The notes: a model not told the origin generated them from the letters alone. Positions 11,081-22,349 are shown, counted from the first letter of the stretch. The stretch: 64,000 nt of DNA from Orientallactaga sibirica (GCA_036365145.1 JAEOAD010001365.1:3989001-4053000); one strand, 5' to 3'. Numbers and translations: made by a program.

Positions 11081-11301
11081 AGGGCTGGAGAGATAGCTCA
11101 GCAGTTAAGGCATTTGCCTGCAAAGCCTAACAACCAAGGTTCTATTTCCCAGTACCCACATAAAGCCAGATGCACAAAGTGGTGCATGTACCTGGAGGAG
11201 TTCATTTGCAGTAGCTAGAGGCCCTGGTGCATCCATTCTCTCCCTCCCTCTCTCTCCTTATAAATAAATAAATTAATTAATTAAATCTTTAAATAAAGAG
11301 A
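11081..11301 (+). mobile_element. tRNA-derived SINE, head-to-tail with the preceding copy
   Basis: Head 'agggctggagagatagctca' follows directly on the A-rich tail of the copy at 10,855. The body 'agatgcacaaagtggtgcat' and the tail (AAAT/AATT)n are clear. It belongs to the subfamily with 'caaagcctaacaacc' instead of 'caaagccaaaggat'. Confidence 0.9.
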
Positions 11302-11394
11302 AAGAGGAAAAAGAGGAGATGGTCTGCTGATGTATGCAGGATGGGTCATGGCTGACCAAGGGTATCAGTCAGCCAGAGAGAAGGTTTTGTCACT

Positions 11395-13775
11395 GACTCA
11401 GCAGTAGGCCACTTGTCTAGAATCCACAGTGAGGGGCTGGTACGTGGCTCAGCGGTAGAGCACTTGTCTAGAATCCACAGTGAGGGGCTGGGGGCGTGGC
11501 TCAGTGGTAGAGCACTTGTCTAGAATCCACAGTGAGGGGCTGGGGTCGTGGCTCAGCAGGAGAGCGCTTGTCTAGAATCCACAGTGAGGGGCTGGGGGCG
11601 TGGCTCAGTGGTAGAGCACTTGTCTAGAATCCACAGTGAGGGGCTGGGGTCGTGGCTCAGCAGGAGAGCGCTTGTCTAGAATCCACAGTGAGGGGCTGGG
11701 GGCGTGGCTCAGTTAGGTAGAGCACTTGTCTAGAATCCACAGTGAGGGGCTGGGGTCGTGGCTCAGCGGTAGAGCACTTGTCTAGAATCCACAGTGAGGG
11801 GCTGGGGGCGTGGCTCAGTGGTAGAGCACTTGTCTAGAATCCACAGTGAGGGGCTGGGGGCGTGGCTCAGCTGTAGAGCACTTGTCTAGAGTCCACAGTG
11901 AGGGGCTGGGGGCGTGGCTCAGCGGTGGAGCACTTGTCTAGAATCCACAGTGAGGGGCTGGGGGCGTGGCTCAGCTGTAGAGCACTTGTCTAGAGTCCAC
12001 AGTGAGGGGCTGGGGGTGTGACTCAGCGGTAGAGCGCTTGTCTAGAATCCACAGTGAGGGGCTGGGGGTGTGACTCAGCAGTAGAGCACTTGTCTAGAAT
12101 CCACAGTGAGGGGCTGGGGGCGTGGCTCAGCAGTAGAGCACTTGTCTAGAATCTACAGTGAGGGGCTGGGGGCGTGGCTCAGCGGTAGAGCACTTGTCTA
12201 GAATCCACAGTGAGGGGCTGGGGTGTGGCTCAGCGGTAGAGAGCACTTGTCTAGAATCCACAGTGAGGGGCTGGGGCGTGGCTCAGCGGTAGAGCACTTG
12301 TCTAGAATCCACAGTGAGGGGCTGGGGCCGTGGGGTAGAGCACTTGTCTAGAATCCACAGTAAGGGACTGGGGGCGTGGCTCAGCGGTAGAACACTTGTC
12401 TAGAATCCACAGTGAGGGGCTGGGGCCGTGGCTCAGCGGTAGAGCACTTGTCTAGAATCCACAGTAAGGGACTGGGGGCGTGACTCAGTGGTAGAGCACT
12501 TGTCTAGAAGCCACAGTGAGGGCTGGGGGCGTGGCTCAGCGGTAGAGCACTTGTCTAGAATCCACAGTGAGGGGCTGGGGCCGTGGCTCAGTGGTAGAGC
12601 ACTTGTCTAGAATCCACAGTGAGGGGCTGTGGTCGTGGCTCAGTGGTAGAACACTTGTCTAGAATCCACAGTGAGGGGCTGGGGGTGTGGCTCAGTGGTA
12701 GAGCACTTGTCTAGAATCCACAGTGAGGGGCTGGGGTGTGGCTCAGCGGTAGAGCACTTGTCTAGAATCCACAGTGAGGGGCTGGGGGCGTGGCTCAGTG
12801 GTAGAGCACTTGTCTAGAATCCACAGTGAGGGGCTGGGGCGTGGCTCAGAGGTAGGGCACTTGTCTAGAATCCACAGTGAGGGGCTGGGGCCGTGGCTCA
12901 GTGGTAGAGCACTTGTCTAGAATCCACAGTGAGGGGATGGGGCGTGGCTCAGAGGTAGAGCACTTGTCTAGAATCCACAGTGAGGGGATGGGGCGTGGCT
13001 CAGCGGAGAGCACTTGTCTAGAATCCACAGTGAGGGGCTGGGGCGTGGCTCAGCGGTAGAGCACTTGTCTAGAATCCACAGTGAGGGGCTGGGGCGTGGC
13101 TCAGTGGTAGAGCACTTGTCTAGAATCCACAGTGAGGGGCTGGGGCGAGGCTCAGTGGTAGAGCACTTGTCTAGAATCCATAGTGAGGGGCTGGGGGCGT
13201 GGCTCAGCGGTAGAGCACTTGTCTAGAATCCACAGTGAGGGGCTGGGGGCGAGGCTCAGCGGTAGAGCACTTGTCTAGAATCCACAGTGAGGGGCTGGGG
13301 CGTGGCTCAGTGGTAGAGCACTTGTCTAGAATCCACAGTGAGGGGCTGGGGCGTGGTTCAGTGGTAGAGCACTTGTCTAGAATCCACAGTGAGGGGCTGG
13401 GGGCGTGGCTCAGTGTTAGAGCACTTGTCTAGAATCCACAGTGAGGGGCTGGGGGCGAGGCTCAGTGGTAGAGCACTTGTCTAGAATCCACAGTGAGGGG
13501 CTGGGGCTGTGGCTCAGGGTAGAACACTTGTCTAGAATCCACAGTGAGGGGCTGGGGGCGTGGCTCAGTGGTAGAACACTTTTCTAGAATCCATAGTGAG
13601 GGGCTGGGGCGTGGCTCAGGGGTAGAGCACTTGTCTAGAATCCACAGTGAGGGGCTGGGGGCGTGGCTCAGCGGTAGAGCGCTTGTCTAGAATCCACAGT
13701 GAGGGCTGGGGGCGTTAAGCAGTAGAGTGCTCGCCTCTCTGCCAGTTACTGGGTTCCATTCTTAGTGCTGTAGGG
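11395..13775 (+). repeat. ID-half tandem array 1 (~52-bp monomer, ~44 copies)
   Basis: Each monomer holds the 5' half of an ID SINE: ggggctggggg, then the A-box region gtggctcagcggtagagc and 'acttgtctag', followed by 12 extra bases 'aatccacagtga'. Monomers are 50-53 bp, and most length change lies in the G runs (gggg vs ggggg before cgtggc). The last unit passes into an ID 3' half with a B-box-like 'gggttccattc' (13,750-13,760). A two-monomer period is visible: 'tgtagagcacttgtctagag' recurs about 102 bp apart near 11,872 and 11,974. No pol III T-run terminator occurs inside. Open frames with a 17-residue period (VEHLSRIHSEGL) are by-products of 51-bp units. Confidence 0.95.
11497..11507 (+). 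promoter_or_regulatory. pol III A-box match in an array monomer (example)
   Basis: TGGCTCAGTGG fits the tRNA A-box consensus TRGCNNAGYNGG except for its final G, which is T in the next base. It recurs in nearly every monomer of the three ID-half arrays. The matching B-box (GGTTCRANNCC) is absent from the monomers, so strong pol III activity is not expected. Confidence 0.5.
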
Positions 13776-14315
13776 AAACCAAAGAATCCCACAGTGCTGG
13801 GTCTGCAGTCCTGGAGTGGGGCCAGTCTCCTGGGACAGCCGAAGGGGTGGTGTCAGCCCACATGAAGGCTCTGCTTCTGGCCACATTCTGTAAACAAATG
13901 TCCGCATGTGTGTGCACAGCAAGGCAGTGCCAAATGACAAACACGTCTGTGACAATTTTATGGAGATCCAGTATCTGGGAGGACAGATATAATTAGCCAA
14001 ATCATAAATGTATCTAGTGATAGCTTCTGTCTGGGCAATTCCTGTCTGTCTGCAGGGATTCCAGCCTGGAGACGGGAGGAGGAGGTGGTTTATAACCTGC
14101 ATTCAGATTACGTCCCCAGATCTTCCGTAAAGAAGCATCAGAGATAGAGGCAAAAATGCATTTCACTTTCAAGTGCTCTCTGGGCCCATTGTTGCCCCTA
14201 GTCCTTGGAAAAACTCTCTTCCTTTGACTGCAGTCACTCTGTTTCCATTTCCTCTTCACTTTTCTTCTCCACCTCCCCAGAAAAAGTTTGCTTCACTTTT
14301 ACCCTCCCTTGAAGA
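13776..14315. promoter_or_regulatory. single-copy block with a possible conserved element (13,880-14,130)
   Basis: Right after array 1 comes non-repetitive sequence with a forkhead-type site (tgtaaacaaa, 13,889-13,898) and an AT-rich stretch with 'ataattagccaaatcataaa' (homeodomain-type cores) near 13,989. A minus-strand frame (13,746-14,102) has no known domain. Conservation is untested. Confidence 0.2.
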
Positions 14316-14350
14316 AACACACACACACACACACACTCACACACACACAC
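14316..14350. repeat. (CA)n microsatellite
   Basis: About 17 CA units with one T interruption (actcac). Confidence 0.95.
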
Positions 14351-14800
14351 CTACTCAGAGGTTGCCAGGTGCTTGGGAAAATTCAGTGCACCCTCTCTAC
14401 CTCTGTGCTGGGGGCTTGGGCACGGGGCCCATTGCAAGGGTGAAACAAGCCATGTCCTGGCCACCACGACCTGGCCACTGTGACTGTGGCTTGAGTAGGG
14501 ATGGGTGGTCATGAGGCACGTGGTGCTCAGCGATGCCCAAGAAGGCAAGCCCAGGCCAGCCACCGCAAGGATTCTCCAGGTAGAGAAACAGTGCAAAATC
14601 CCAGTGGAAAGTTGTTGGTCCAGGGCAGGAAAAGACCAGAGAGTGGGACATGGACCAGGAAGGTGGGGCAACCATACCTCCCTGCCTGCCGGGGACAGTT
14701 CTGGCTCGCCTCTCTTGTCTCAGCCTAGCTGCTCGAAGCATCCCCTTTGACTTGCAAAATGCGCCCCTGCTTGATCCCAGAGTGATGCGTTCTCTCTACT
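14351..14800. other. single-copy sequence, no gene seen
   Basis: GC-rich. Several overlapping open frames of 60-114 codons run on both strands, and none has a recognisable domain. Confidence 0.45.
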
Positions 14801-14905
14801 TAGAGGGCAGAGCAAGGAGTCTAGGGTTTTATATGTTTTGACTACAGTGGGTCGCCATTGAAGACTATTGAACAAGGGAGTGATGGAATCCAGACACTTC
14901 CTTCA
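14800..14905 (+). mobile_element. L2-like ancient repeat relic
   Basis: 'agtgggtcgccattgaagac' followed by 'tattgaacaagggagtgatggaat' is colinear with the 'gggaagccattgga...ttttgagcagaggagtgacatgat' part of the ancient repeat also seen at 10,185. The call is from remembered consensus. Confidence 0.45.
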
Positions 14906-15251
14906 TTAAGCAATAGTTGCTGAATGTCAGGGGCTCTCGTGGGCTCCTGGATGCTGCTGTAAGCCACATTTGACTGAATTTCTGTCCACACGATGCTTAT
15001 GCTCTATTTCCAGAAACGCTGGTGTCTAGGGCCTTCAGCCAGTTCTGTAAAGCTCCCTGGACATGTCAACGCCCCCCTTTGACAGATGAAAGGCATAAGA
15101 ATGCCCTTGTTGGTTCTTTTTCTGAATATAATAATCAGGAATTATGAAGCCTTCTCCCAAATTCACCTTGAGGAGAGGGCTTTGTGGGGTGGTACCTGCA
15201 GCATGATACCCATTCTCAGTCACAGACCCAGTAACTGGATTACAAACGTTC

Positions 15252-15373
15252 CCAGAAACCCAGCACATGCCTATCCTATAATCCCAGACACTTAAGAGAG
15301 AGAGGCAGGGGGATCCACAGGTTCAAAGCCAGCTTGGGCTACATGGTAAGAGCCTGTTCAAAACAACAACAAA
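15252..15373 (+). mobile_element. old B1-like SINE
   Basis: Diverged B1: 'cacatgcctatcctataatc', 'ggttcaaagccagcttgggc', 'ctacatggtaagagcctgtt' and an aacaacaac tail. Confidence 0.7.
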
Positions 15374-15685
15374 ACAACTACCAACAAGTAGCAAAGCTCC
15401 CAGAATCCCAGCTTCAGTGGCCTCAAGAAGTGGCCATCACGCAGGCATATCCCACTCAAAGGCCTGTCTCTGCTCTGCACGGGGCGCTTGGGTGTGATAT
15501 CAAGTACAGTAAGAGATGCAAAGCACAACAGGATGTGTCTTCAGGTATGACAGCAGAGTTCCTTCTCACGCCATTCCCTGTTTTGTCTAGCCTTGGTGCT
15601 TGCTTCCAGTCTTCTGAGGGTAGAAGTTCCCTATAACTCAAGGTCTCCAGACAGAAACGCAGGACCTTAGAACAGGGCTTCAACT
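15374..15685. other. single-copy sequence, no gene seen
   Basis: About 310 bases between two old SINEs. No repeat or conserved protein recognised. Confidence 0.45.
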
Positions 15686-15689
15686 TCTG

Positions 15690-15974
15690 AGTAACCAATA
15701 AAGTGTTTGCAGCACAAGCACGAGGACCTACATGCCATACCCGGAGCACATGTAAAATGCAGGGCGTGGTGGCACGCACTTGTCGTCCCAGTGCTGGCGA
15801 GGCAGGCACAGGAGGTCACTGGCCAGCCAGCCCAGCCCACCTCAGGTCGGAGAGATCCGGTCCTCAAAAACATGATGGTGGTTCTGTAAGGGAGATAACA
15901 CCTGAGACTGCGCTCAGACCTACACACACACATGTGAACGCACGCTAGCACACATGCACACATGCATGCACGCA

Positions 15975-16012
<38 letters not shown>
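15690..16012 (+). mobile_element. composite B4/RSINE-type SINE
   Basis: A degraded tRNA-like head (about 15,690-15,755) precedes a B1-like core 'cagggcgtggtggcacgcac' and 'tcccagtgctggcgaggcag'. The 3' end runs into acacaca/gcatgcgcgcgc repeats. Same plan as 5,330-5,662. Confidence 0.65.
15920..16012. repeat. alternating purine-pyrimidine tract, CG/CA
   Basis: Mixed (CA)n, (GCAT)n and (CG)n ending in about 13 uninterrupted CA units (15,985-16,012). Alternating purine-pyrimidine sequence with a CG core can adopt left-handed DNA. Confidence 0.85.
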
Positions 16013-16016
<4 letters not shown>

Positions 16017-16027
16017 CATGGAATCAA

Positions 16028-16150
16028 GCTGTTGGGATGGCTCATGCCTGTACCGCCAGCTCCCAGGAGGCTCCAATGGCAGGATTACAAACTAGAGGTC
16101 AGCCTGGGACACCTAATTCCAAGCGAGACCCTGTCTCAAACAAACGAAGA
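16028..16150 (+). mobile_element. old B1-like SINE
   Basis: 'ggatggctcatgcctgtacc', 'aaactagaggtcagcctggg' and 'gagaccctgtctcaaacaaa' are B1-like in order. The copy is considerably diverged from the recent B1 group. Confidence 0.65.
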
Positions 16151-17067
16151 CCCGAAACGGAGCTCGGTGGACTCCAAGGTCATCACTAAACCAGCCCCTG
16201 TGTCCTGGAGAATGGAAGATGCTGACTGGCAGCTCCTGAGTCCTACCTCCCCCGCTCCCACAGTTGGGGAGAGGTGAGACCCACGCAAACTACACAGAGT
16301 GAGTGTGGAGGAGGGAGGTTCTCTGGGGAAAGTCCACATGTTGCTGGAAGGAGGGGCATGGGTACTGAAGGAGACATGGAGTTGGGAGCCACCGCGCCTC
16401 CTTATGCCCAAGAAGAAGCTGGAACCATAGAGAGTGAGGGTACCCCAGGGCACTCCCTGACCGCTGGTTCTAAGAAGGGAGCACGCCCGTGGTCCTGGTG
16501 CAGTTCTGGAATTAATCAGTGTGATCTGGGCCCCAGATGTGTTCCTGACTTCTGCCTTGCCCTAGGCTACGGGGGATCTCTCCCCACAGGCAACAGGCTG
16601 TTTATAGGGTGTGTGGCTCCAGCCTGGGCAGCAGGGCAGATAGGTGGCAATGGCTGGCAGCACCAAGAGAGGCAGGTGAGCATGAGACTTGAGATGGGGT
16701 CTTCCCTCCTATGCCCGACACCTATCTTGGGGAGGGGATCAAGAACTATAGCATGAAGCTCTGAAACCCCCACACCCATCTGCATGGGCTCTTGGAAGCC
16801 CTTGTCCCTTCTGAGGCCACCAGTCTTTGTAGTGTGCATCAGCCTCTTGTTTCCTGGGACCAGAGCAGGGTGGGAAGGGGCTGCTCAGGGGAAGGATACT
16901 GGCTACAGGGGATGTTCAGAGACCCTTGCCCTCTGCCTTGAGAAGGGTCTCCAAAGAGATAGGCTGTTCTTTGGGCTCTGCCCAACTATGCCCAAGGTGC
17001 TCCTTGAGGACAAGCAAGGAAATCCACGCTTAGCAACCATGGTGTGCAGGCGCATTCTCAAAGCTCT
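16151..17067. other. single-copy sequence, no gene seen
   Basis: GC-rich single-copy DNA. The longest frame (16,274-16,756, 160 codons) has no domain I recognise. It is overlapped by minus-strand frames. Confidence 0.45.
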
Positions 17068-17068
17068 T

Positions 17069-17146
17069 ATTTTTCTTTTCTTTTCTTTTCTTTTCTTTTC
17101 TTTTCTTTTCTTTTCTTTTCTTTCTTCCTTTCTTTCTTTCTTTTTT
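17069..17146. repeat. (TTTTC)n microsatellite
   Basis: About 10 pure ttttc units followed by degenerate tttc/ttcc units. It is strictly pyrimidine on the plus strand. Confidence 0.95.
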
Positions 17147-17189
17147 GGGTAGCATACAAAATCATGGGTTTTATTACCACATTCAAATT

Positions 17190-17318
17190 TCTCACTTTGT
17201 ATCCCAGCACTCAGGAGGCAGAAGTGGGAGGGTCACTGTGAGTTCAAGGCCAGCCTGAGATTACATAGTGAATTCCAGGTCAGCCTGGGCTAGAGTGAGA
17301 CCCTACCTTGAAAAACCA
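17190..17318 (+). mobile_element. B1 SINE, 5'-truncated
   Basis: 'tatcccagcactcaggaggc', 'ctgagattacatagtgaatt', 'ccaggtcagcctgggctaga' and 'gaccctaccttgaaaaacc' are the recent B1 form. The first about 20 bases are missing. Confidence 0.85.
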
Positions 17319-17804
17319 ATACATACATATATATATCTTACTTTGTGCTGTCAGCGGGTCAGAAGTTGGTCTTACCATCAACGTGGTCCTCACTGAACCA
17401 GACACTCTATGAAGACTGCAGAAGAAAAGAAGGGGTTGATTGGATAATCCAAAGTTATGGTGTGTGTGTTTTGAAGGGTCTGTGCCACCCAAATTGCATT
17501 TGGTCAGTATAGGGAGCCAGAGCATCCCCAAAGGCCCACTGGACTGTGCCAAGATTCTTAGACTGTAAGTGCTGAAGCCACAGACTCAGCTTCACTCCTG
17601 CCTAGAAGAATGGAAGGTGAGGTTGGAGAAGGGACGGGGAGGCCTGGAGAGGTCTGGAGAAGTGACCACGAGCCACGGAACTCATCTGTTCTGGAATAAG
17701 AGCCCCTGGCTCAGGAAGGGAGGCAACTACGAGGCCCAGCCCAGCAGAGCACACAGCCCCACCAGGGATCAAGGGAACAGCTTCCTCTCGGTGTCTTCAT
17801 GCCA
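17319..17804. other. single-copy sequence, no gene seen
   Basis: No repeat apart from the atatat run at 17,327-17,337. No recognisable protein. Confidence 0.45.
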
Positions 17805-17965
17805 CAAGATGTAAAATAATCCCCTCGGCTCAGAAAAACACATTTTATGGCTGTCTGACTCATTTCCCACAAATCTAGGTTCAGCCCACCCCCCTCAACT
17901 TTTACAGCTTTTGTTTTGAAAAATAAAAAATATGTTGAAGATTTCAGGATGACTTTTAGACATAA
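17805..17965. promoter_or_regulatory. AT-rich single-copy block, possible conserved element
   Basis: About 160 bases of AT-rich, non-repetitive sequence with AP-1-like 'tgactcat' (17,858-17,865) and 'gaaaaataaaaaatatgttg'. The flanks are GC-rich. Conservation is untested. Confidence 0.18.
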
Positions 17966-18406
17966 ATTGTTCCCTACTTCACCCTCGTCCCAGGCCCCCC
18001 TCACCTAATTTCCCAAACACTGGCTGCCAGCCGCTGTGGAGGACCCAGTCCAAGTGGGTGTGGGACGACTTGGAAGCTCTGGGCCACTCAGCCCTGGGGC
18101 AGGGCAGGGCAGGGCAGGGCAGGCTAATGCCTGCTAGGCATTGAGATGAGCCAGGCCCCTGGTTGGGGGGAAGGAGGACCCTTCCAGCATGTTCTGCAGT
18201 ACCCCTGAGCCTGCTGGCTTGGGGGTCCTATGCAGTGACATCACCCACTTCCAGCTTTGGGGATACAGGTCACATCAAGCTGGTCACCTCCACTGTGAAA
18301 ACCTAGGCTAGGAAGAACGCTATAAGGTGGCTTCTTACACTGAGCTGGGATACAGCCCCAGCCCTTGCTGCTAGGAGCTTCCTTTCAGACAAAAAGAAGT
18401 CAAAAG
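17966..18406. other. single-copy sequence with a short (GGGCA)n repeat
   Basis: A five-unit gggca repeat lies at 18,096-18,122. Otherwise nothing recognisable. Confidence 0.5.
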
Positions 18407-18558
18407 TCGGGCATGGTGACGCTCGCCTTTAATCCCAGCACTCAGGAGGCAGAGGTAGGAGGATCGCCTTGATTCGAGGCTACCCTGAGACTACGTAGTG
18501 AATTCCAGGTCAGCCTGAGCTAGAGTGAGACCTTACCTCGAAAAACAAAACAAAACAA
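18407..18558 (+). mobile_element. B1 SINE with target-site duplication
   Basis: Recent B1: 'tcgggcatggtgacgctcgc', 'gtgaattccaggtcagcctg' and a tail of aaaacaaaacaaaac. It is flanked by matching 'aaaaagaagtcaaa' (18,393-18,406 and about 18,560-18,573). Confidence 0.92.
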
Positions 18559-18650
18559 AAAAAGAAGTCAAAGTTTACCACCCCTGAAGGCACTACAAGT
18601 GAACCTGGGAGTCCTGGGGTAACTGAATCCATGAAGGCTTTCAATCCCCT

Positions 18651-18651
18651 A

Positions 18652-18688
<37 letters not shown>

Positions 18689-18722
18689 GCACTCACACAC
18701 ACGCATACGCACGCACGCGCGT
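18651..18722. repeat. CG/CA alternating tract
   Basis: (CG)n then about 14 CA units, then mixed cacgcactcacacacacgcat and ending in cgcacgcacgcgcg. It alternates purine and pyrimidine along almost its full length. Confidence 0.9.
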
Positions 18723-20297
18723 TCTGGGACCTGGCCCCATGGCTCTCAGTGACTTATCTGCTCTTCCCATTTTCCCAGTTGTCCTGAGCTCACCCAAGAG
18801 AACTGGAGTACCTCACAGCTCCTCTGACTCCCAGAGAGCTGAGGGGAAGACCTATGGGCTGTGGTACACAGGACCAGCCCTCAGAAGTGACTGGTTTAAG
18901 GTACACAACTCAGCCATCCCTGGAGGACTCGCTGCCCACAGAGTCAGACTCCCAGCCCGAAGCTCCGCACATTCAAGACACTCCACCACGTACCCAGCTA
19001 GTTACATCTACCTTCCTAAAGGCCCCCACGGAGGGATCCAGGGCCCAGCAGCAACAGCCTTCATTCAAATAGGGACCAACTAAACAAGAACTTGTTGCAC
19101 TGGGCCAGGTGCTGCAACCATGGACTTGCACTGCTGGTATACAAATGAAACTGAGGTCCCCTTCTGGGGTTCCAGGTGCCTCAGGAAGCTCACCTAAGTC
19201 CCTTGTGGGGTCTCTAGGCCCCTGAGCACCAATGAACTAGGGTCCTGGGGCCTGCCATTTACTAAGACTCGCTCAAGCTAGAGATACAGGGTGTCAATCC
19301 AGCGGAGTCCCCACCCCTGACAAGGGATACAGGTAGAGATCTCAGGCCCATGGGAGCTGCCAGCTGTACTGCGGTTCCTCTGTAGCCCAGCACTGTGGGT
19401 CTGGAGCGCCACCTGGAAGAGGAAACAGCTGTGGTAAGACACCTGGAGTGGTGGTGGTCTTCCAGTCAAGGGCTAGAGCAGGGACAGACTTTGTTCCTAC
19501 CAGGGGTGGGGATGTAGAGTGGGGTCCCTCAGCCTGCCTGGCCGTAGGCATCAGGAGACAGGCGAGAGGTGACTGTGACTTCCTTAACCACAAGAAAATG
19601 ACTCAGCTAAATTAAGGAAGACTTCCGTTTCGGCAGAATAGATTTTCCACTATGGTAAGAGCTTTTCACCCACGGACTCCAGAGGAGCTGAGTCCTCCGG
19701 CAAAGGGTTTGGGGACTTTCGGTTTGAATCGGCAACGCTGATTCTTAATCATTATTTTGAAGAGGCAGCTCTTGGTTTTCCAGCAGGTGGCCGGGGCTCA
19801 GGGCAGTCTAGCCGGGTGTGCATGTGGATGTGTATGTCTGTGTCATGTGGCATTTGTGCCTTGAAGACCTCGAGGGTCAGGAAGAGAGTCAGTCACAATC
19901 ATTCCTTTGAGCCAATGGCAGGCCCTGCCCCTGTCTACAGAATGACCTGGATTCTCCACCCTCACAATGCTATACTGAGGGCCAACAGCTACAGTGAGAG
20001 GTAAGTGTGTGCCAAGGTAGCAGAATGGGCACTGCTAACCCTGGGCACCCAGATACTAGCTGAGGCTCCAAGAGTGAAAGGTACTAGTGAATATTCTGTC
20101 AGACACACACCCAGGCCCCCAAGCACCATTGTAGCCCTCCCAACCACCACCCACCTGCCCGTTCTCCAGCTCCTTGCATCTCTGAAGTCACCAGGGCTGT
20201 CTGCCATTGCAACTGGCAGCCTTGGGACATCAAGGTCTGAGGTCTGCTAGCCACAGGTCCTTGAACACCAGCCCATCAGTGACTGGAAGTTGACCAT
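18723..20297. other. single-copy sequence, no gene seen
   Basis: About 1.6 kb with no confident repeat. 19,600-19,770 is less GC-rich and holds 'cttaatcattattttgaaga', which could be a small conserved element. Open frames on both strands lack known domains. Confidence 0.4.
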
Positions 20298-20411
20298 GTA
20301 GCCAGGCATGGTGACATAGGTCTGTAAACCCAGCTATTAGGGATATTGAGGTAGAAAGATTATAAATTCAACTGATTGGAATCCTGTTTCAAAATTAAAA
20401 AAAAAAAAAAA
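20298..20411 (+). mobile_element. old B1-like SINE
   Basis: 'agccaggcatggtgacatag', 'gtctgtaaacccagctatta' and an A18 tail, diverged from the recent B1 consensus. Confidence 0.7.
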
Positions 20412-20578
20412 ACTGGGCTTGGTGGTGCTCACCTTTAATCCCAGCACTCGGGAGGCAGAGGTAGGAGGATTGCTGTGAGTTCGAGGTCACCCTGATACTA
20501 CATAGGGAATTCCAGGTCAGCCTGGGCTAGAGTGAGACCATACCTTGAGAAAACAAAAACAAAAACAAAAAAAAAATT
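20412..20578 (+). mobile_element. B1 SINE inserted in the tail of the older B1
   Basis: 'actgggcttggtggtgctca', 'gcagaggtaggaggattgct' and 'gagtgagaccataccttgag' with an (aaaaac)n tail. It starts directly after the poly-A of the preceding copy. Confidence 0.92.
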
Positions 20579-20599
20579 TTTTTTTAAAAAGGAACAAAG

Positions 20600-20668
20600 G
20601 GCTGGGGATATAGCTCAGTGGTAGAACACTTGCCTGGCATACAGGAGGCCCCAGGAGGCCCCAGGACC
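20600..20668 (+). mobile_element. ID SINE (tRNA-Ala/BC1-like)
   Basis: 'gggctggggatatagctcag' and 'tggtagaacacttgcctggc' form the ID head with its A box. 'ggaggccccaggaggcccca' is a duplicated piece where the B-box region should be. It leads into a CA repeat. It shows what the complete 5' half of the array monomer looks like in a normal insertion. Confidence 0.8.
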
Positions 20669-20698
20669 ACACACACACACACAACACACACACACACA
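20669..20698. repeat. (CA)n microsatellite
   Basis: About 14 CA units with one interruption (acaaca), forming the tail of the ID element. Confidence 0.9.
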
Positions 20699-22346
20699 GT
20701 TTGCCCTTGTCCTGGATGCTGGGATATAAAGTTGGGGTTTTTCCAATGTAGCACTGGGCCCCAGGCAGGGTGGCAGGTAGGGTCTTCCAAGAATGTCGAG
20801 GCAGGGCTTAGACTTCTGGCCTAACAAGAATAGTGAGGACAAACCCTGATCCAGGTGCCTGATGGAGCCAAAGGCTGGCTGCTTCAAGCCTCACCCCTTT
20901 CCAGCCCAGCCCAGCCCAGGGGGAGACCCTGGAGGCTCGGCAGCAGGCTGCAGCCTGGGCGGTGGTAGCAGAGCGCATAATGGACGGGTGGGAGGCACTA
21001 GCACAGGTGGAGCATACAGAGAGGAGTCGGCCTAGGCAGGAAGGTGGTCCCCACCCTCATCTGGCTACCACCAGGCAAGATCCTGGGCTGTCAGACGGCC
21101 CCTGGTTCTCAGGCTGGCCCTTCCCCAAGGCCTCATCCTCTTCAAGGCAGTAAGAAGGTACAGATCCCTCTTCCTGTCTCATAGCAGGCTGGATATGCAT
21201 TCTCCTGGGACCTCCCTCCCTGTCCTGTTCCACCTGCCTCCAGCTCTGACTGCAGTCAGTTTGGGCCTGTAGGTACGTCAGAGGACAGACTGGACCCGGG
21301 CAATAGGCTTCTCTAGCTGGGGTTGAAGTGAGGATTTTGCCTGGAGCCAGGACACATCCTGGTTCTACTATGATCTCCCCAAAGCCCAACTTGCTGGCTA
21401 GACTCCAGGGAAGAGAAACAGGGGCTGCAGAGGCCTGGAGAGGAAGCCAGGCCAGCAGCCCCCTGGGGTGTTGGCAGCTCCAGAGCAAAGGGCAGGCCGG
21501 CTCTGGCCAGAAGAAGCGGGGCAGAGGCATAAAGATGAGGGCTGAGCCCAGGGACTGGTCAGATGAGGGCTGAGCCCTGGGCTGGCTGTCAGAGAGGCAG
21601 AAAACGGGTCAATAGGGAAGCGAGGCAACAGAGTCAGAAGAGAGAGGAGGCCACAACCACCCATGGCTAAAAGAAAGGCAGAGAGAGGGAAACGGGGGAG
21701 AGAGAGAGAGAGAGGAAGGGAACAGGAAGAAAGGATAAAGCAAACAGGGAAGGGATCTGGGGAAGTTTCCAGACCCCCGATCCAGTGTGGGCCAGAGTCC
21801 CAGGAGTCTGGCAGGAGCCAGGCTGGAGCTGTGTGTGTGGTGAGGCACTCCCAGGAGGGACAAGGGTTACCTCTGGCCTTCCCTGTTTATTACTCTTGAC
21901 CTCTGCCCACATCGACACCCCCACCTTCCCCATGCCCGGGTTCACGAGATAGCTGTTGAGTCTGTATGTGGGGCTTCTATACACATGTGTGCACATGGGT
22001 GTGCAGCGTGTCTGAAGCCTTGTAGCTCAAGGACCCTCCACTGTCCAGGGTACCAGGGCTGTAAGATTAAGGTTTCTCTCAGAGCCCAGCATCATGAGGC
22101 CAGGCCTGCATGGGAGGCTAGAGTCCTTGTGACACGGATTCTCTGCTCCTGCACAGGCTCAGGAGAGCTTCCTACTCCACAGTGGAGCTGAGGAGGCCAT
22201 CCACGCACTCCTGGGAGCCACACAGTCCCAAGTGAAAGGAGCAACACCTGGGCCCACATCCTTCTAGAACCAGCATCTAGCTTCCACCCCAGGAAGAGCT
22301 CAAAGTACTCTCTGAGTAGACCGCAGAACCTTGCTTGCTTGTAAAG

Positions 22347-22349
<3 letters not shown>
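20699..22349. other. single-copy sequence, no gene seen
   Basis: GC-rich. A purine-rich patch (agagagagagagag) lies at 21,698-21,735. An open frame around 20,962-21,153 (and possibly further upstream) has no recognisable homologue. I saw no convincing splice-site pairing. Confidence 0.4.

Noticed and set aside
12846..13432. Open frames with a regular 17-residue repeat (VEHLSRIHSEGL-type), also at 28,612-29,116 and 44,750-46,207
   Set aside because: They are translations of 51-bp versions of the ID-half monomer, occur in all three arrays on whichever strand is in phase, and break wherever a monomer is 50, 52 or 53 bp. No start context or conserved protein supports them.
11395..13775. CRISPR-like array
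   Set aside because: The regular direct repeats have no unique spacers. The whole unit repeats, derives from a SINE, and the setting is a mammalian nuclear genome.
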